From Petasospora fabianii (Eukaryota > Ascomycota > Saccharomycetes > Phaffomycetales > Wickerhamomycetaceae), in the NCBI GenBank assembly GCA_022641835.1, contig CP048716.1:1798001-1862000 (forward strand): a stretch of DNA of 64,000 nt. The letters are read 5' to 3'. Positions within the stretch are counted from its first letter, which is position 1, and the number at the start of each line of letters is the position of its first letter. Position numbers and translations under genes: made by a program. Of the stretch, positions 19,678-30,578 are shown piece by piece. The notes below the pieces were generated by a model. That model was not told the origin of the DNA, did no database searches, and saw only the letters and a list, made by a program, of their open reading frames with translations.

Positions 19678-22516
19678 TGTTGTGCGTTTGTTGTTGTTTT
19701 GATAGCGATCAACGCGTCGGTGATTAGTGTGTGTCCTGGCCAGTTGGTCAGCAGTTTGCAGGAAGGCACGGGGCACGGAGTTCGGATAGAGAGAATGGAG
19801 CTATCCAAGGGCACGTAATGATCAAGTTTGAGCGTGTTTACTTGCGTGTTTATACTTCGAGAATTGATCGATATCCTTGTCCGGGTCCTTGTTGTTGTTT
19901 GGGTGGACAGAGGTTATTGGAATTGGCCAATTTTGATGGCTGCTTTGAAAGTGGAAAGGTAAGAGGGTGTTGCAATTGGCCCAGTGAGGTGATAAGCGTC
20001 TCTGAGTAGTGGTGAACAGCGGTCGATTACGGAAGGGTCAACAATACAGAGATCAAGTGAATACCCCAGATTCAGAGACTAGCGGCCTGTGGGTGCTTTG
20101 TCCTTGATCCGTAGCCGTTGATTGTTATGGGTTTTTTGTCCACGTCCGTCCTTTTTCTCTCATTTCCTGAGACAAACGGGACGAGTTGGGCAGTGTGGTG
20201 TACGGATGTATATGGCGCGACCGTCTCCAGGACGACGAGCTGTGAAGTAAATTGGCCGGAGCGTTGGGGGAAAAAGTCGGTCTTCTACTCCCAAAGCATT
20301 ATGTGAGTATGTGTGCGCAAGAGGTGGTTAGATACCATTGTTCAATGGCTGATATTTTGCAGCTGACGGCTAGAAATATTCGTCTGTTGACTGCCAGCTA
20401 CTAGCTGTCCCCTTAATCGTGGGGACAAGAGGCGGGCCAGAGCTCACAGCTGGCCGCGTGTGCTCGCGATCCATGGCAAAGACAAGGGACATGAGACACG
20501 GCATCATCAAACAATAGGGGAATCGCTGGCATTGTTTTGAGCAGACAAACTTGTTTATAGTCAGATGAGGTTCTGAGTAAGATCAGTAAATGGAGACTTG
20601 GAGTTGTGAAGACAGAACTCTGGTCGACCATCTGCTTTTGCAGGCCACATTCAAAGGCTTGATCCATGTGGGGACGTGGAAGCATAGCCATACCTTTGAT
20701 ACGCCCAACATGATAACGTCCTTTTACATTTGAGCTAAAAACTCCGTTCAGCTTCACCCTTTAAGCTGCTACCACTCTTGGCTTCAACTGGACATATCCA
20801 GGGGCCAATGCTCAAAAGTGCGAAATCTGTCACTACTTGGAACAAGACAATGCTGTCTTGTCATGCATCGTTGATCATCTGAAGGACAAGATGGAAGATG
20901 CGAAGAGACAGCAGTGGTCTACAAGTCAAAAGATATGAGCCAGTCATATATTGGGAGGCCTGGATATGTCATGTATTTAGTTGACCTTGAAGTCTCGACA
21001 AGATATGACTCGGAGCTGTCTTTTGAGAGATGACAGGGTTTAAGGCTCTTAACTTCAATTGAATAGCATTAAGCGGTCAGTGCTTTCAGTGACCGAACTC
21101 TTCGCAAGTGAAATTCAACGTGTTGCTAACGTGAGACACTCATCAATAAGTCAAGTGCACCCCACCAATACACTTGCCGTAACCTCGTAGATCTAAGACA
21201 GATTATGTTCCGTTACCACTCCAGCAGATGGCGCGGACAAAATCCTAAAAGGGAGTGATTCAACATAGACAGCTCAAGAATTAGGTCTTCGTTTCAAAGG
21301 ACGACTTGGGCGTGAGAAGAGAGGGAGAGGTTATAAGCAGAAAGAGAAGCAAAAGAGATGGGGTTTGATGAGGTGGGAAGAGGTTGTCTGTGTAGACCGT
21401 GCTTACAATTTCCTAACTGATTCCAGTCGCAAAGCACAAAACACTGAAGATAACGAAGAGAACAGCATTACAGGATGAAGACAGTCTATGCGCATCTCGA
21501 TGATTTGGCATGTTAGTCCGATGCTATCTCTATATGCATATAAGCCATCAGATATATTCACATGTAGTGATGGTGGCCGGTCATAGTGGCGGATGACCTG
21601 TGTGTCACGTTGTAGATATGAAATCTCGAAGCGCGATGCCCAGAGGATCTCCTTTCCCCCATTAGATGACGAAACGAAATTTCGAGACTCGAGCGTAGCA
21701 AAATGGGTACTGTGATCAACATTGAAAGCAGCACTACGCATGTAAGGATGCCACATAACTTAGATGCTCGGAGGCCTATGGTTCCCATAAAAGCGTTCCG
21801 TGACCGCCAGGGAAGGCTGAACACACCTTAGACTTTAGTCATAACGCACAGACGGAGGCAATTCGGGACTATGGACGTCTTTTGTAGTGGCCAGGGGTAG
21901 GGGCAAGGAGCAGGGATGTTCGGGTGCGCTTCTCTCTTGTGTTGCGGGCATTTGCGCCTGGTTTGTGTCAAGGAAGCGCTAGTGGGGGTGCTGTGACGCG
22001 TATTGCGGGGGGCCCGCAGTAAGTGTGTGACAAAGATAGCGGTCGCAACGGCAATGCCTGGAGGGAATAGACATATCTGGGCGATTTTTTCGAATAAAGG
22101 GATGCAAAAGTAGCGACAGGAAGGAAAGGTCATTGCCCTGTGCACGAATTTCGAGCTGGTCGGGCCAGTGGGTATGCCGTAATAGGTTGTTTCTAGCACT
22201 AATGAAGCTGGTAGAGGCACGGCTGACCGTTGCAATTCAGCCATCTGCCCTGGTAACAGGGGGTCGGATCCCGACTGTTGGCCCAATCAGCGTCCCGGTA
22301 GAGTAACGTATGCGGCTTACATCATTGCTGAGTCAGTGAGGGACATGTCTCCATACAACCGCCCGCAGCAGCCGTGACCTTTTGTGAGCAGAAGTGTAAA
22401 GCTCTCTCTGAGGGTATAAAGGTGGCAGCCCCAGCCTAAGCGTCAACTGTGTCATCGACAACTGAGAAGAATGACAGATAACTATCATCATCACCACCAC
22501 TCCCACCGACACCACA
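19678..22516. other. Long divergent intergenic region (2.8 kb)
   Basis: This lies between the GCR1_C-domain gene and YAT1. Open frames here are short (up to about 150 codons), overlap on both strands and resemble no known protein. I found no tRNA, splice-signal pair or long repeat. It is probably a large regulatory region and may hold untranslated transcripts. Confidence 0.45.
22415..22420 (+). promoter_or_regulatory. TATA box of the carnitine acetyltransferase gene
   Basis: TATAAA lies 97 bases before the ATG at 22517, a usual yeast distance. TATA boxes are common in regulated metabolic genes. Confidence 0.45.
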
Positions 22517-24682
22517 ATGTCCACTTTTCAGTACCAAGATAAAATCCAGAAGCTCCCCATCCCACCGCTCAAAGATACATGTGAGCGCTACCTCAGTGTT
22601 CTCAAGCCGCTCCAGACTGAAGAAGAGCACAAGCGCACCATCGCCGCCACCCAGCAATTCCTCAATGGCATTGGTCCACACCTCGACGAGCAGCTCCGCG
22701 AGTATGCCAAGACTAGACCCTCTTACATTGAACAATTTTGGTTCGACTCGTACCTCAACTACGACTCCCCTGTCGTTCTCAACTTGAATCCATTCTTCCT
22801 ACTCGAGGACGACCCCACACCGGTTAACAACACACAGGTGAAGCGCGCAGCTTCCCTGACACAATCATCGCTTGAGTTTGTCCGTGCCCTTAGACGCGAG
22901 GAGCTTCCTCCTGACATGATTAGAGACACTCCTCTTTGTATGGATCAGTACAACAAGCTTTTCGGATCCGCCAGAATCCCCACATCAACTGGATGTGTCA
23001 TGCAGTCTGACCAATCCTCCCACCACATTGTCGTTCTCTCGCGTTCCCAATTTTATTGGTTCGACGTGCTTGACAAGGAGAATAACCTCATCCTTACTGA
23101 CGAAGAGCTTGGCTTCAACTTTGATTCCATCCTCAAGGACTCTTCCAAGTCTACACCATCAGAGATTGCAAGATCATCATTTGGCGTGCTCACTACCGAG
23201 AATAGAAAGGCTTGGGCCAACATCAGATCAAATTTACTCAATGATCCTACAAATTACAAGATCATTCGTATAATTGACTCTGCCTTGTTTGTCGTTGTGC
23301 TCGATGACATTGAGCTTGAGTCTCTGTCCGACTTGTCTAAGAACATGCTCTGTGGTCTCTCCATTCTTGACAAGGGTGCCCAAGTTGGTACCTGTACCAA
23401 CAGATGGTATGATAAGCTTCAACTTATTATCACCAAGAATGCCAAAGCTGGTATCAACTTTGAACATACTGGTGTCGATGGACATACCGTTCTTAGATTC
23501 TGTTCGGATATCTATACAGACTCCATTCTCAAATTTGCCAAATCCATCAATCCAAACTCACCATCCATCTGGAAATCCAAATCTCCATCTCTCTTGAAAA
23601 AAGACCACATTGATACTAACGTGGTGACAATCCCACGTAAACTTGAATGGAACCTCACTTCTGACCTCTCTCTTGCCCTACGTTTTGGTGAAACTCGCCT
23701 CTCTGATCTCATCTCCCAGAATGAGTTTGCCGTGCTCGAATTTGATTCCTACGGATCAGACACAATTAAGAAACTCAAGTGTTCACCAGATGCCTTTGTT
23801 CAAATGTCATTCCAGGCTGCTTACTATGCCCTCTATGGTAAAGTTGAGTGTACATATGAGCCAGCGATGACGAAACAATTCCTCCATGGTCGCACTGAGG
23901 CCATTCGCACGGTTAGTATGGAGTCGAACTTATTTGTTCGTCGCTTCTTTGAGAATGTCCCAGGTAAGGAGAAGTTGGACCTGTTGAAGGCAAGTTGTGC
24001 CAAGCACACTGATACCACCAAAAAGTGTTCTCAAGGTTTGGGTCAAGATCGTCATTTGTATGCCTTGTTCAGCATCTGGAAGAGATATGTTGCTGACGCT
24101 GGGTATGACTCCGATGGTGATGTCGGAGTTGAAGAGGTTCATCAGGACAACTTGAGTGACTCGAGCACCATTGGTAACGATGTCAATCATGGTGAAAAAG
24201 ATGTACAGTTCTCCAAGGACATTCCTCCAATCTTTGAGGACTCTGGTTGGGACAAGTTAAACAACTCAATCATCTCTACGAGTAACTGTGGTAACCCATC
24301 ACTTCGTGTGTTTGGTTTCGGTCCAGTTACTTCCAATGGATTTGGTATCGCTTACATCATCAAGAGTAACTCTATCACTGTGTGTGTTTCTTCAAAACAT
24401 CGTCAGACTCAAAGATTTGTGGACACACTGAAGCATTACTTGGAGGAGGTCAAGGACATTTATGACCAGGAGATTGTCAGCGCAGAGAAGGTTAAGGAGA
24501 GAGGAAGACTTCAACAGACCAGATCTGGTAACTTGAACTACTTGCTCGGTGGTTATGGCTACTTTGATTTGGAAGATGATGAGATCAAGTCGAGAGGTAA
24601 CTCACCTGATAGAATGGGTTTCAGAAGAGGCGGTATCTCTGCAAGACAACTTAGTGAGAAGTTGAGATTGGCTGAATATTGA
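22517..24682 (+). CDS. YAT1: Carnitine O-acetyltransferase, YAT1 type
   Basis: The product is 721 aa. It transfers acetyl groups between CoA and carnitine, which lets acetyl units move between compartments during growth on C2 compounds or fatty acids. Seen: LPIPPL near the N-terminus, SYIEQFWFDSYL, FEHTGVDGHTVLRF with the catalytic His (about residue 322), SPDAFVQMSFQAAYYALYG, TKQFLHGRTEAIR, GLGQDRHLYAL and the end motif NYLLGGYGYFD. It has neither a mitochondrial presequence nor a PTS1, so it is the Yat1-like form rather than Cat2. An acidic insertion (about residues 530-572) is absent from S. cerevisiae Yat1 as I recall it. The TATA box and long upstream region suggest strong regulation. 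Confidence 0.9.
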   Translation: MSTFQYQDKIQKLPIPPLKDTCERYLSVLKPLQTEEEHKRTIAATQQFLNGIGPHLDEQLREYAKTRPSYIEQFWFDSYLNYDSPVVLNLNPFFLLEDDPTPVNNTQVKRAASLTQSSLEFVRALRREELPPDMIRDTPLCMDQYNKLFGSARIPTSTGCVMQSDQSSHHIVVLSRSQFYWFDVLDKENNLILTDEELGFNFDSILKDSSKSTPSEIARSSFGVLTTENRKAWANIRSNLLNDPTNYKIIRIIDSALFVVVLDDIELESLSDLSKNMLCGLSILDKGAQVGTCTNRWYDKLQLIITKNAKAGINFEHTGVDGHTVLRFCSDIYTDSILKFAKSINPNSPSIWKSKSPSLLKKDHIDTNVVTIPRKLEWNLTSDLSLALRFGETRLSDLISQNEFAVLEFDSYGSDTIKKLKCSPDAFVQMSFQAAYYALYGKVECTYEPAMTKQFLHGRTEAIRTVSMESNLFVRRFFENVPGKEKLDLLKASCAKHTDTTKKCSQGLGQDRHLYALFSIWKRYVADAGYDSDGDVGVEEVHQDNLSDSSTIGNDVNHGEKDVQFSKDIPPIFEDSGWDKLNNSIISTSNCGNPSLRVFGFGPVTSNGFGIAYIIKSNSITVCVSSKHRQTQRFVDTLKHYLEEVKDIYDQEIVSAEKVKERGRLQQTRSGNLNYLLGGYGYFDLEDDEIKSRGNSPDRMGFRRGGISARQLSEKLRLAEY

Positions 24683-25079
24683 GTACACTATCAAATGTGT
24701 GCTGAACACTGTGTGGGCTGGATCGACACAGGTACTTATTTATCGAGTTATTTATGAAGTGAATGGTATTTATGACTTATTTATGATAGTTGAGAGACTT
24801 CCGTATACCGACGTATTGATGGTGTATGTATTTTGCGCTGAGTTGTGCACCATACGCTCCAGGTATGACGCGTCGCCAAAGTTGGTAGCATAGGAGCCAG
24901 TGTTAAACCGGCATAGAAAAAACCTATTTATTACATACTACAGGCGAGGATTACCGAGAACATAACTGTCTATTATACATAAAAAAAGAAACCCAAAACA
25001 ACATTTTTAGAAACAAGAGGCCATAAAACTCATTATAACGCAATCAGCAAAGACATACCAATAGGTGATGATCTTAAAC
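24683..25079. other. Convergent 3' intergenic region
   Basis: This is 397 bp between YAT1 and the GPI protein gene. It is AT-rich towards 25000 and no gene was seen. Confidence 0.45.
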
Positions 25080-25589
25080 TTAAAGCAACAAGTAAGCAAC
25101 GGCAGCGAGACCAGCAGCACCGAGAACACCAGCTCTGTTAGCGGCACCCTCGTAGGTGGAGACAGCGTACTCGGATGTTCTGTTGGACTGGTAAGTGACG
25201 TATGTGGTTGGGGTGACAGTGACGTCGGTAGAGGCAGCGGTGGAGACGGTGACAGTAGGTGTGGTGGTAACGTCAACGTAGGTGATCTCCTCAGAGGAAG
25301 AAGACTCGGACTCAACCTCAGCCTCGGTAGAGGAGGCGAGAGTGACCTCGGAGGACTCAGGGTTGATGGTGGTGGTGGCGTAGACAGTCTCCTCCTCACC
25401 GGTGACGGTGGAGACGGTGGTGTCAACAGCAGTGGAGACAGTGGTGACACAGGTCAAGGTACCACATGAGGTAATGGTGACAAGGGTAGTGGCCTCACTC
25501 TCGAGGGTAACAGTGGAAGTGACCTCCGTGGAGACGGCAGAGGCGACGGCGGCGATAGCAGCGACTGGGGCAACGGTAGAGAACTTCAT
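25080..25589 (-). CDS. Small Ser/Thr-rich GPI-anchored cell-wall protein
   Basis: The product is 169 aa. Seen: a signal peptide (about 1-18), a middle rich in Thr, Ser and Val with one CGTLTC cysteine pair, a Glu/Ser patch, YVTYQSN, and a C-terminal GPI signal with small residues followed by AGVLGAAGLAAVAYLLL. The design resembles small structural wall mannoproteins of the Sed1/Spi1 kind, but I cannot assign orthology. Codon use is strongly biased, which suggests high expression. Four ACGCGT motifs lie 180-420 bp upstream, which hints at cell-cycle control. The + strand shows a long open frame here only because of the codon bias. Confidence 0.85.
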   Translation of the reverse strand: MKFSTVAPVAAIAAVASAVSTEVTSTVTLESEATTLVTITSCGTLTCVTTVSTAVDTTVSTVTGEEETVYATTTINPESSEVTLASSTEAEVESESSSSEEITYVDVTTTPTVTVSTAASTDVTVTPTTYVTYQSNRTSEYAVSTYEGAANRAGVLGAAGLAAVAYLLL

Positions 25590-25766
25590 TGTGGAAAGTA
25601 TGTGAGTGTAATTTGTTAAAGAGTGACGAAAGTTGGATAGAACTTATTAGTTGAGGGAGGATGAAAGTGTAAAAGAAGTTAGGAGGGAACCAGTGGGTGG
25701 ACCTTGCCTTTTATACATCTTTCGAAATTGAAGAATTGGCATCGAGACTTCACTCTTTGATTGCTG

Positions 25767-26008
25767 ACGCGTGGAAACGCAACACGACACGCTTGGGAAC
25801 ATTGTGGAAGGAGGTGTTTGTTTATGTGTCATGCATTGCATGGCTTGACTTGTGCAAAGAGTTTGTATGGGAAAATGGATAGAACGACCCCTTTGTTTAC
25901 TATATCTCGAGTGGAGATGCGTCTGTGTTGACATTTCGCCGCGTCATACGCCTGTCGTGACGCGTAATGTGTTTGTCTTGGTGGTACGCGTCGCGCGCAA
26001 AGACGCGT
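25767..26008. promoter_or_regulatory. Four MCB elements (ACGCGT) upstream of the GPI protein
   Basis: ACGCGT occurs at 25767-25772, 25960-25965, 25986-25991 and 26003-26008, and GACGCGTAATG occurs twice (25959 and 26002). ACGCGT is the binding core of MBF, the yeast G1/S factor. The clustering in front of a wall-protein gene suggests cell-cycle-timed expression, which is an inference. Confidence 0.5.
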
Positions 26009-29000
26009 AATGAAAGGAGGCCGGAGACCTAATTTGCCACAAGAAGCCTTCTTTGAGACCATTTTGTCACGAATCGGTAGTCAAGTGATGAGACCTGTGA
26101 TATAGTTTTTAACAATGCTTCCGGAAGTGTAACATCAGTCGCCGCTGACAGGAAGAGCTGTTCTCAACGTCTCATCTCCAGCCATGACTAAGTTCGACAT
26201 ACACTCTCCCGGGCACGCCAAATCAAACGAAAGTACCAAGAGATCGAGGCACGGGAAAGACCGACCACCTGGTCTAGAACAAGGCTGGTGCCCGTTGGTC
26301 CTCCGACGCCAATCACGGGACATTCTAGGTGCTGGGTATGTTGGTGTCATTGAGCTGCGTGTGCGGCTCTCGGAAGGAGGCGGCGCGTTGCGAAATTCTC
26401 TCCGCAAAGGAGAAACAACAACAGAGAGACACCAACTCTATGGCAAGATCGTCAATTTAGCAGACATGAAGATCATTTATCAAGGAGGTGCTGATCCCAA
26501 GAGAATGAAAATTACCAGGGTTTGTAGACTCTTGCGATTGAGCTGCTAATATGGGGATCACTTAGTCCTGTATGACCTTGATCTCATCCAATTAGGGGAC
26601 CTCATTTTGCGGAGATGCAACGTTGGTACCAGCAATGACCAACTACTGTCATTACTATCACCGGCGAGATTCGGTTGCTCAACCAACTGATGGCAAAGGC
26701 TCCATTCGAAGTTGGCCAGACTATACGGGGATCACATTGAGGGCCTATGCTTTAACTGATTCGAAGGAGCCAAAGGAGGCCTCCGTTTCCCCACTAATAA
26801 GCCTTTTATGTACAACTGTTCCCTATGGACAATGACCGCGTCATCTAAGACACACGCGATCTGTTGACATAACCTTTAACCACAGCGGTCTGTTGCAACT
26901 TCATGAGCTCAAACTTGCTGCCATTCGCCTAGGCCCAGGTACACACCGGTAGAGGTTCCCTTTTACCGAGGCAAGAACCCTTCATGGCATACCTAGGCTC
27001 CGGCATGAAGAGAGCTCCTGTTTTTCTCTGTAGTAGACCACATAACAGCTTCAATAATGAGCGCTGCACTACCTCATATAAAATGTCAAATCTCTGCACG
27101 ATCCGTGCGTTTCCACTCGCCGTGATCTTGTAAAGTGAAGTGAGCTAAAAGATGTGTAGACGGCTCACCTGTATCTAAGATGAGTAGCTCAAGATTAGTA
27201 ATGGGCCAGCGCCCATCGTGTTACATGACTGTGCCTTCTTGCTAATGAAGAGAATAGGTTTTGGACGTGGAAGGCACTAAGTCCACTATTTAATATGTAC
27301 CACAGAGCTGGGAAAACTGGGTTTTATTGCCCATAAACTCATCATAAATGGTGAGTCAGCCAATCGGAACACAATCAGACTAGGACACTTGTTAATTCAA
27401 ACCGCACTTCATCTACCTCTCTGGCAGGGTTACAATTGAAAATATCAAGAGAATGCCGCCTTGAAGACCTAATAAACTGATCTTTCAGATTGCGCTACAG
27501 TTCCCATGCTTACAACTTTGCCAGATCAAATCATGTCCGTAGCTCCGAAGCCTTGCTGGTCAGCACCCCAATATGCCGGCCACCAATCCAGCAGTGCTGA
27601 ATTTTTGGAGTCCTCGCATAAGCACATTCGGCAGCTTCGTGAATTCCAAAGGTTGACTTGACAGGTTTTGTTATGTGCACATGCCACAGATTCCATGAGC
27701 AAGGCGTGTTATAACTCGGGCCGGTCTCGGTTGTGAGCACGTAAGTGAGCTGAATAGACACAAAGATACTGGGAGAGTTTCGCCAGCAAGCGAAAAAGAT
27801 CGTGTGCTAATGGTTTTGCCGTAGAAGGAGCGGGGGCTACTAAGGGTTTGTCTGGTAATTGGTGTTCAGCCGCAGGGAACAGCAAGTCGCCGCCGAGCAT
27901 CAGCCCCGACACAAGTCAAATATGGCCTGAAAGGTTGTATGTCATACGTCGATGGCTGCAACAATAGCGCACATGATATTAAATAACACACAAGACCTCA
28001 AGACATGTGAAACTCCTCTGTGACAAGGGAAAAGTCACATACTGTGGTACAGTAGAAATGCATGTCGAGGTGTCCGAAATAGTCAATTATAGTGTGTGCT
28101 AGTTAGAGCACTGAAAGCAGACGGCGTGTCAGGGGTATATCTTGAGCAGATGAACCAGTCTGTCTTGTTTGAACTCCAAGCACTAGAGATGAACGGTGTC
28201 ATGTCAGGGAATTAGGCAGTTAGTGGATACGTCGTGGGTTCCTTGCGAAAGACTACGGCAACTGGCGTCCTTCGCTGCAGGACGCCGTGCTATCTCGTCG
28301 AGGCAGGCTGACCTACTCCCACCACATACCCGCAGGCCGCAGCCGTGCTGTATAAGTTCTGGTCTGCAATCGCTACCATAACAGAACATATACAAATCCA
28401 CTGCTTCTTCTGTTAAGGAGCCGCACCGCCTAAGACAAGTAGTATCTGATCATCAATGGCTCGGGCCGACGGCCGACTCGAGGCTCAATGTCTTCCGATA
28501 TCACTTGGTCCCCGGTCACCAGCAGCACCGCCTAAAGTTGAAACTGTCCGGGGACGTTAGATGAGCATTTTGGAACATTCGCTCAGATTAGGTTCACGCG
28601 ACGCTCCCCGGAAACAAACCATACGTCAATACGTAAATCACCAACAAACTGGCTCATTGAGCTCAGCCCCTATCTTTTCACCATCAAGATTAGGGAGAAA
28701 TTCCCCAATGCGCAACTACATCCTGATCTCCTCGTTTGACGATCGCCACCATTGGGACCCGCACCGGCTGAAAAGTTGTTTTACAACGAGCCCTTGTACT
28801 TGCATAGTTGTCGCATACTACCCGGGCATGGCTAACGAGCCCGATCCCTGAAGCGATGTGACTCGTGCGTCAAATATAGCTCGCCTGTAACTGGAAAGCG
28901 GCATCCGCTTGCCCAACGTAGGCGAGGAACGTCTCTGGCTATGAAAGGAGAATCCGGTTCGACTCTTTTATCCGACTGTTCCCCCGTTGAAGGGCTCAAA

Positions 29001-29561
29001 CTTAGAAATGTCAGAGTGTGAGTAGTTGGTTAGTCACGGATTCGGTGCTCCATGAGCTAGCGTTTTCTGTATCATGGGGAAGCAATCGCTGTCTTGATTG
29101 GTTGTAACTTCTCTCCATACAAAAAGCCTCTGCCTAAGTGGGCCGGACTTTGTCAGGCGGCAGTTACCAGCGCATATATACATTAACATGCAGTGCTTCC
29201 AGCAGAACCATGCATAGTCGCACAGTAAAACCAAGCACTCTCGTAAACCACAAGCACTGTGGATGGAGGTTGGCTTAAGGGTGAAGACAACGCCGCCAAA
29301 GTCCACGCCAGAGGTGAAGGCGTTGACGGATCCTAAGTCTCGAAGCTCGCTTTAGGGCAGGTAATGCTTTTGAGCAAATGTGCGCCATACGCAAGTAACT
29401 GGACCAAGGAATGGGCTCATTAACAGCTTCCTAACGCAATCCGTGCTCTCAGGGGACCCCTTGTAACAACGATTCCCTTGTAAAGCTCGGTTGAGGACCG
29501 AAAGACGTTTGCGTGCGTGTGGAGGGGATGCTACCTGCTCCTTCGTCTTCACTGGCGCAAG

Positions 29562-29591
29562 CTTATGCGATACTTATGCGATACTTATGCG
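29562..29591 (+). repeat. Short tandem repeat, 11-bp unit
   Basis: The unit CTTATGCGATA occurs twice in a row, followed by its first eight bases. The function is unknown; it may be a minisatellite seed or repeated factor site. Confidence 0.8.
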
Positions 29592-30578
29592 CAGCCATTA
29601 CTAAAGCTGCATCCGGAGGGAAGTTAGCTGGTTCTTGCCTGTATCTTCATGCACCATCACAACATTCTGCGAGCGGCCCATCAACTTCTGAAGGTTATAC
29701 CAACAACTTCTTTCACTCTTACTGATTAGACACGTGACTCTGAAGGTTATTTATACAGATCGACTTCCAGCACACCACACACCCCACATACAGTCGACAC
29801 ACACACGCACTTGGAAGAGTACACCGGTCCCCCCTACTTCTCCCCAAGACCATATCTGCCCTCTTCGAAGATCCCATCACTGACCTTCCTTCCGCCCACA
29901 CCCGGAAGGCTTGAACAACTACCAACGCATTCCCTAGAACGGCCGCACGCTCTCCCGCCACCGTCAGCAACCGACAGCCCCTTCCAGTGTAACATTGAGT
30001 CTGCTGGCGCAATTCATAGAGGTCAATTACATATCACATTTTACACATCTCTACAGTCCTGTCGCTGCCCGAACCGGCTAGTCACGACTTGGCCTCTCCG
30101 TTGCAACTCAATCCCTTCACAACACAACAAACACGTTCGAGAGCGCAACAGGCTCTATACGCCCTCATTCACTTCCAAACCCAAGCTCTACCACCACAGT
30201 AGAGTCCAACACCTTTAACCAAGGCGTTATCACTTTTGAATTCGCGATTTCCCCAGTAACAATCGTGTGCATATCGCTTCTTCTACAGAGGTTACATTCA
30301 TAGGTCGTCCAAAAAGGAGCCTGCGCATTGCGATTCACACAGCTATACTCCATCAATCCCCCTTCAATACTTCTACCACTGCATCAATTTCTCACCATAT
30401 CCATCCCTTTTTTCAAGAAATCCGCAGTTGCCGAAATTTTATTCTCGTACGGTTCATCTCTACGTCTATCCCGAGCTGAACTGCGTGCCTTATCAACACC
30501 TCATACACACCAATAAATCTACCACATGCCCATTGAGGCCCAACAACTTGCTTTGGCCAATAACATAAGATACAGAAT

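Larger units (their letters stand above)
25590..30578. other. Gene-poor interval of about 5 kb
   Basis: No gene is recognisable on either strand over almost 5 kb. The longest open frames are about 60-135 codons, overlap one another and lack family features. Contents seen: an MCB cluster (25767-26008), a GC-rich hairpin at 28264-28286, an 11-bp tandem repeat at 29562-29591, and a CA/CT-rich stretch from about 29770 to 30560 that resembles a long 5' leader of the Myb-like gene. It could be a very large promoter or a centromere region; nothing decides between them. Confidence 0.5.

Noticed and set aside
21828-22286. 152-codon minus-strand frame as a possible gene
   Set aside because: The composition is erratic, no domain is seen, and it lies in the promoter side of YAT1.
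25065-25469. Gly/Val/Asp-rich frame opposite the GPI protein
   Set aside because: It is a codon-bias shadow of Thr/Ser/Val codons.
28950-28975. GGTTCGACTC resembling a tRNA T loop
   Set aside because: The flanks do not pair and no A box lies at the right distance.
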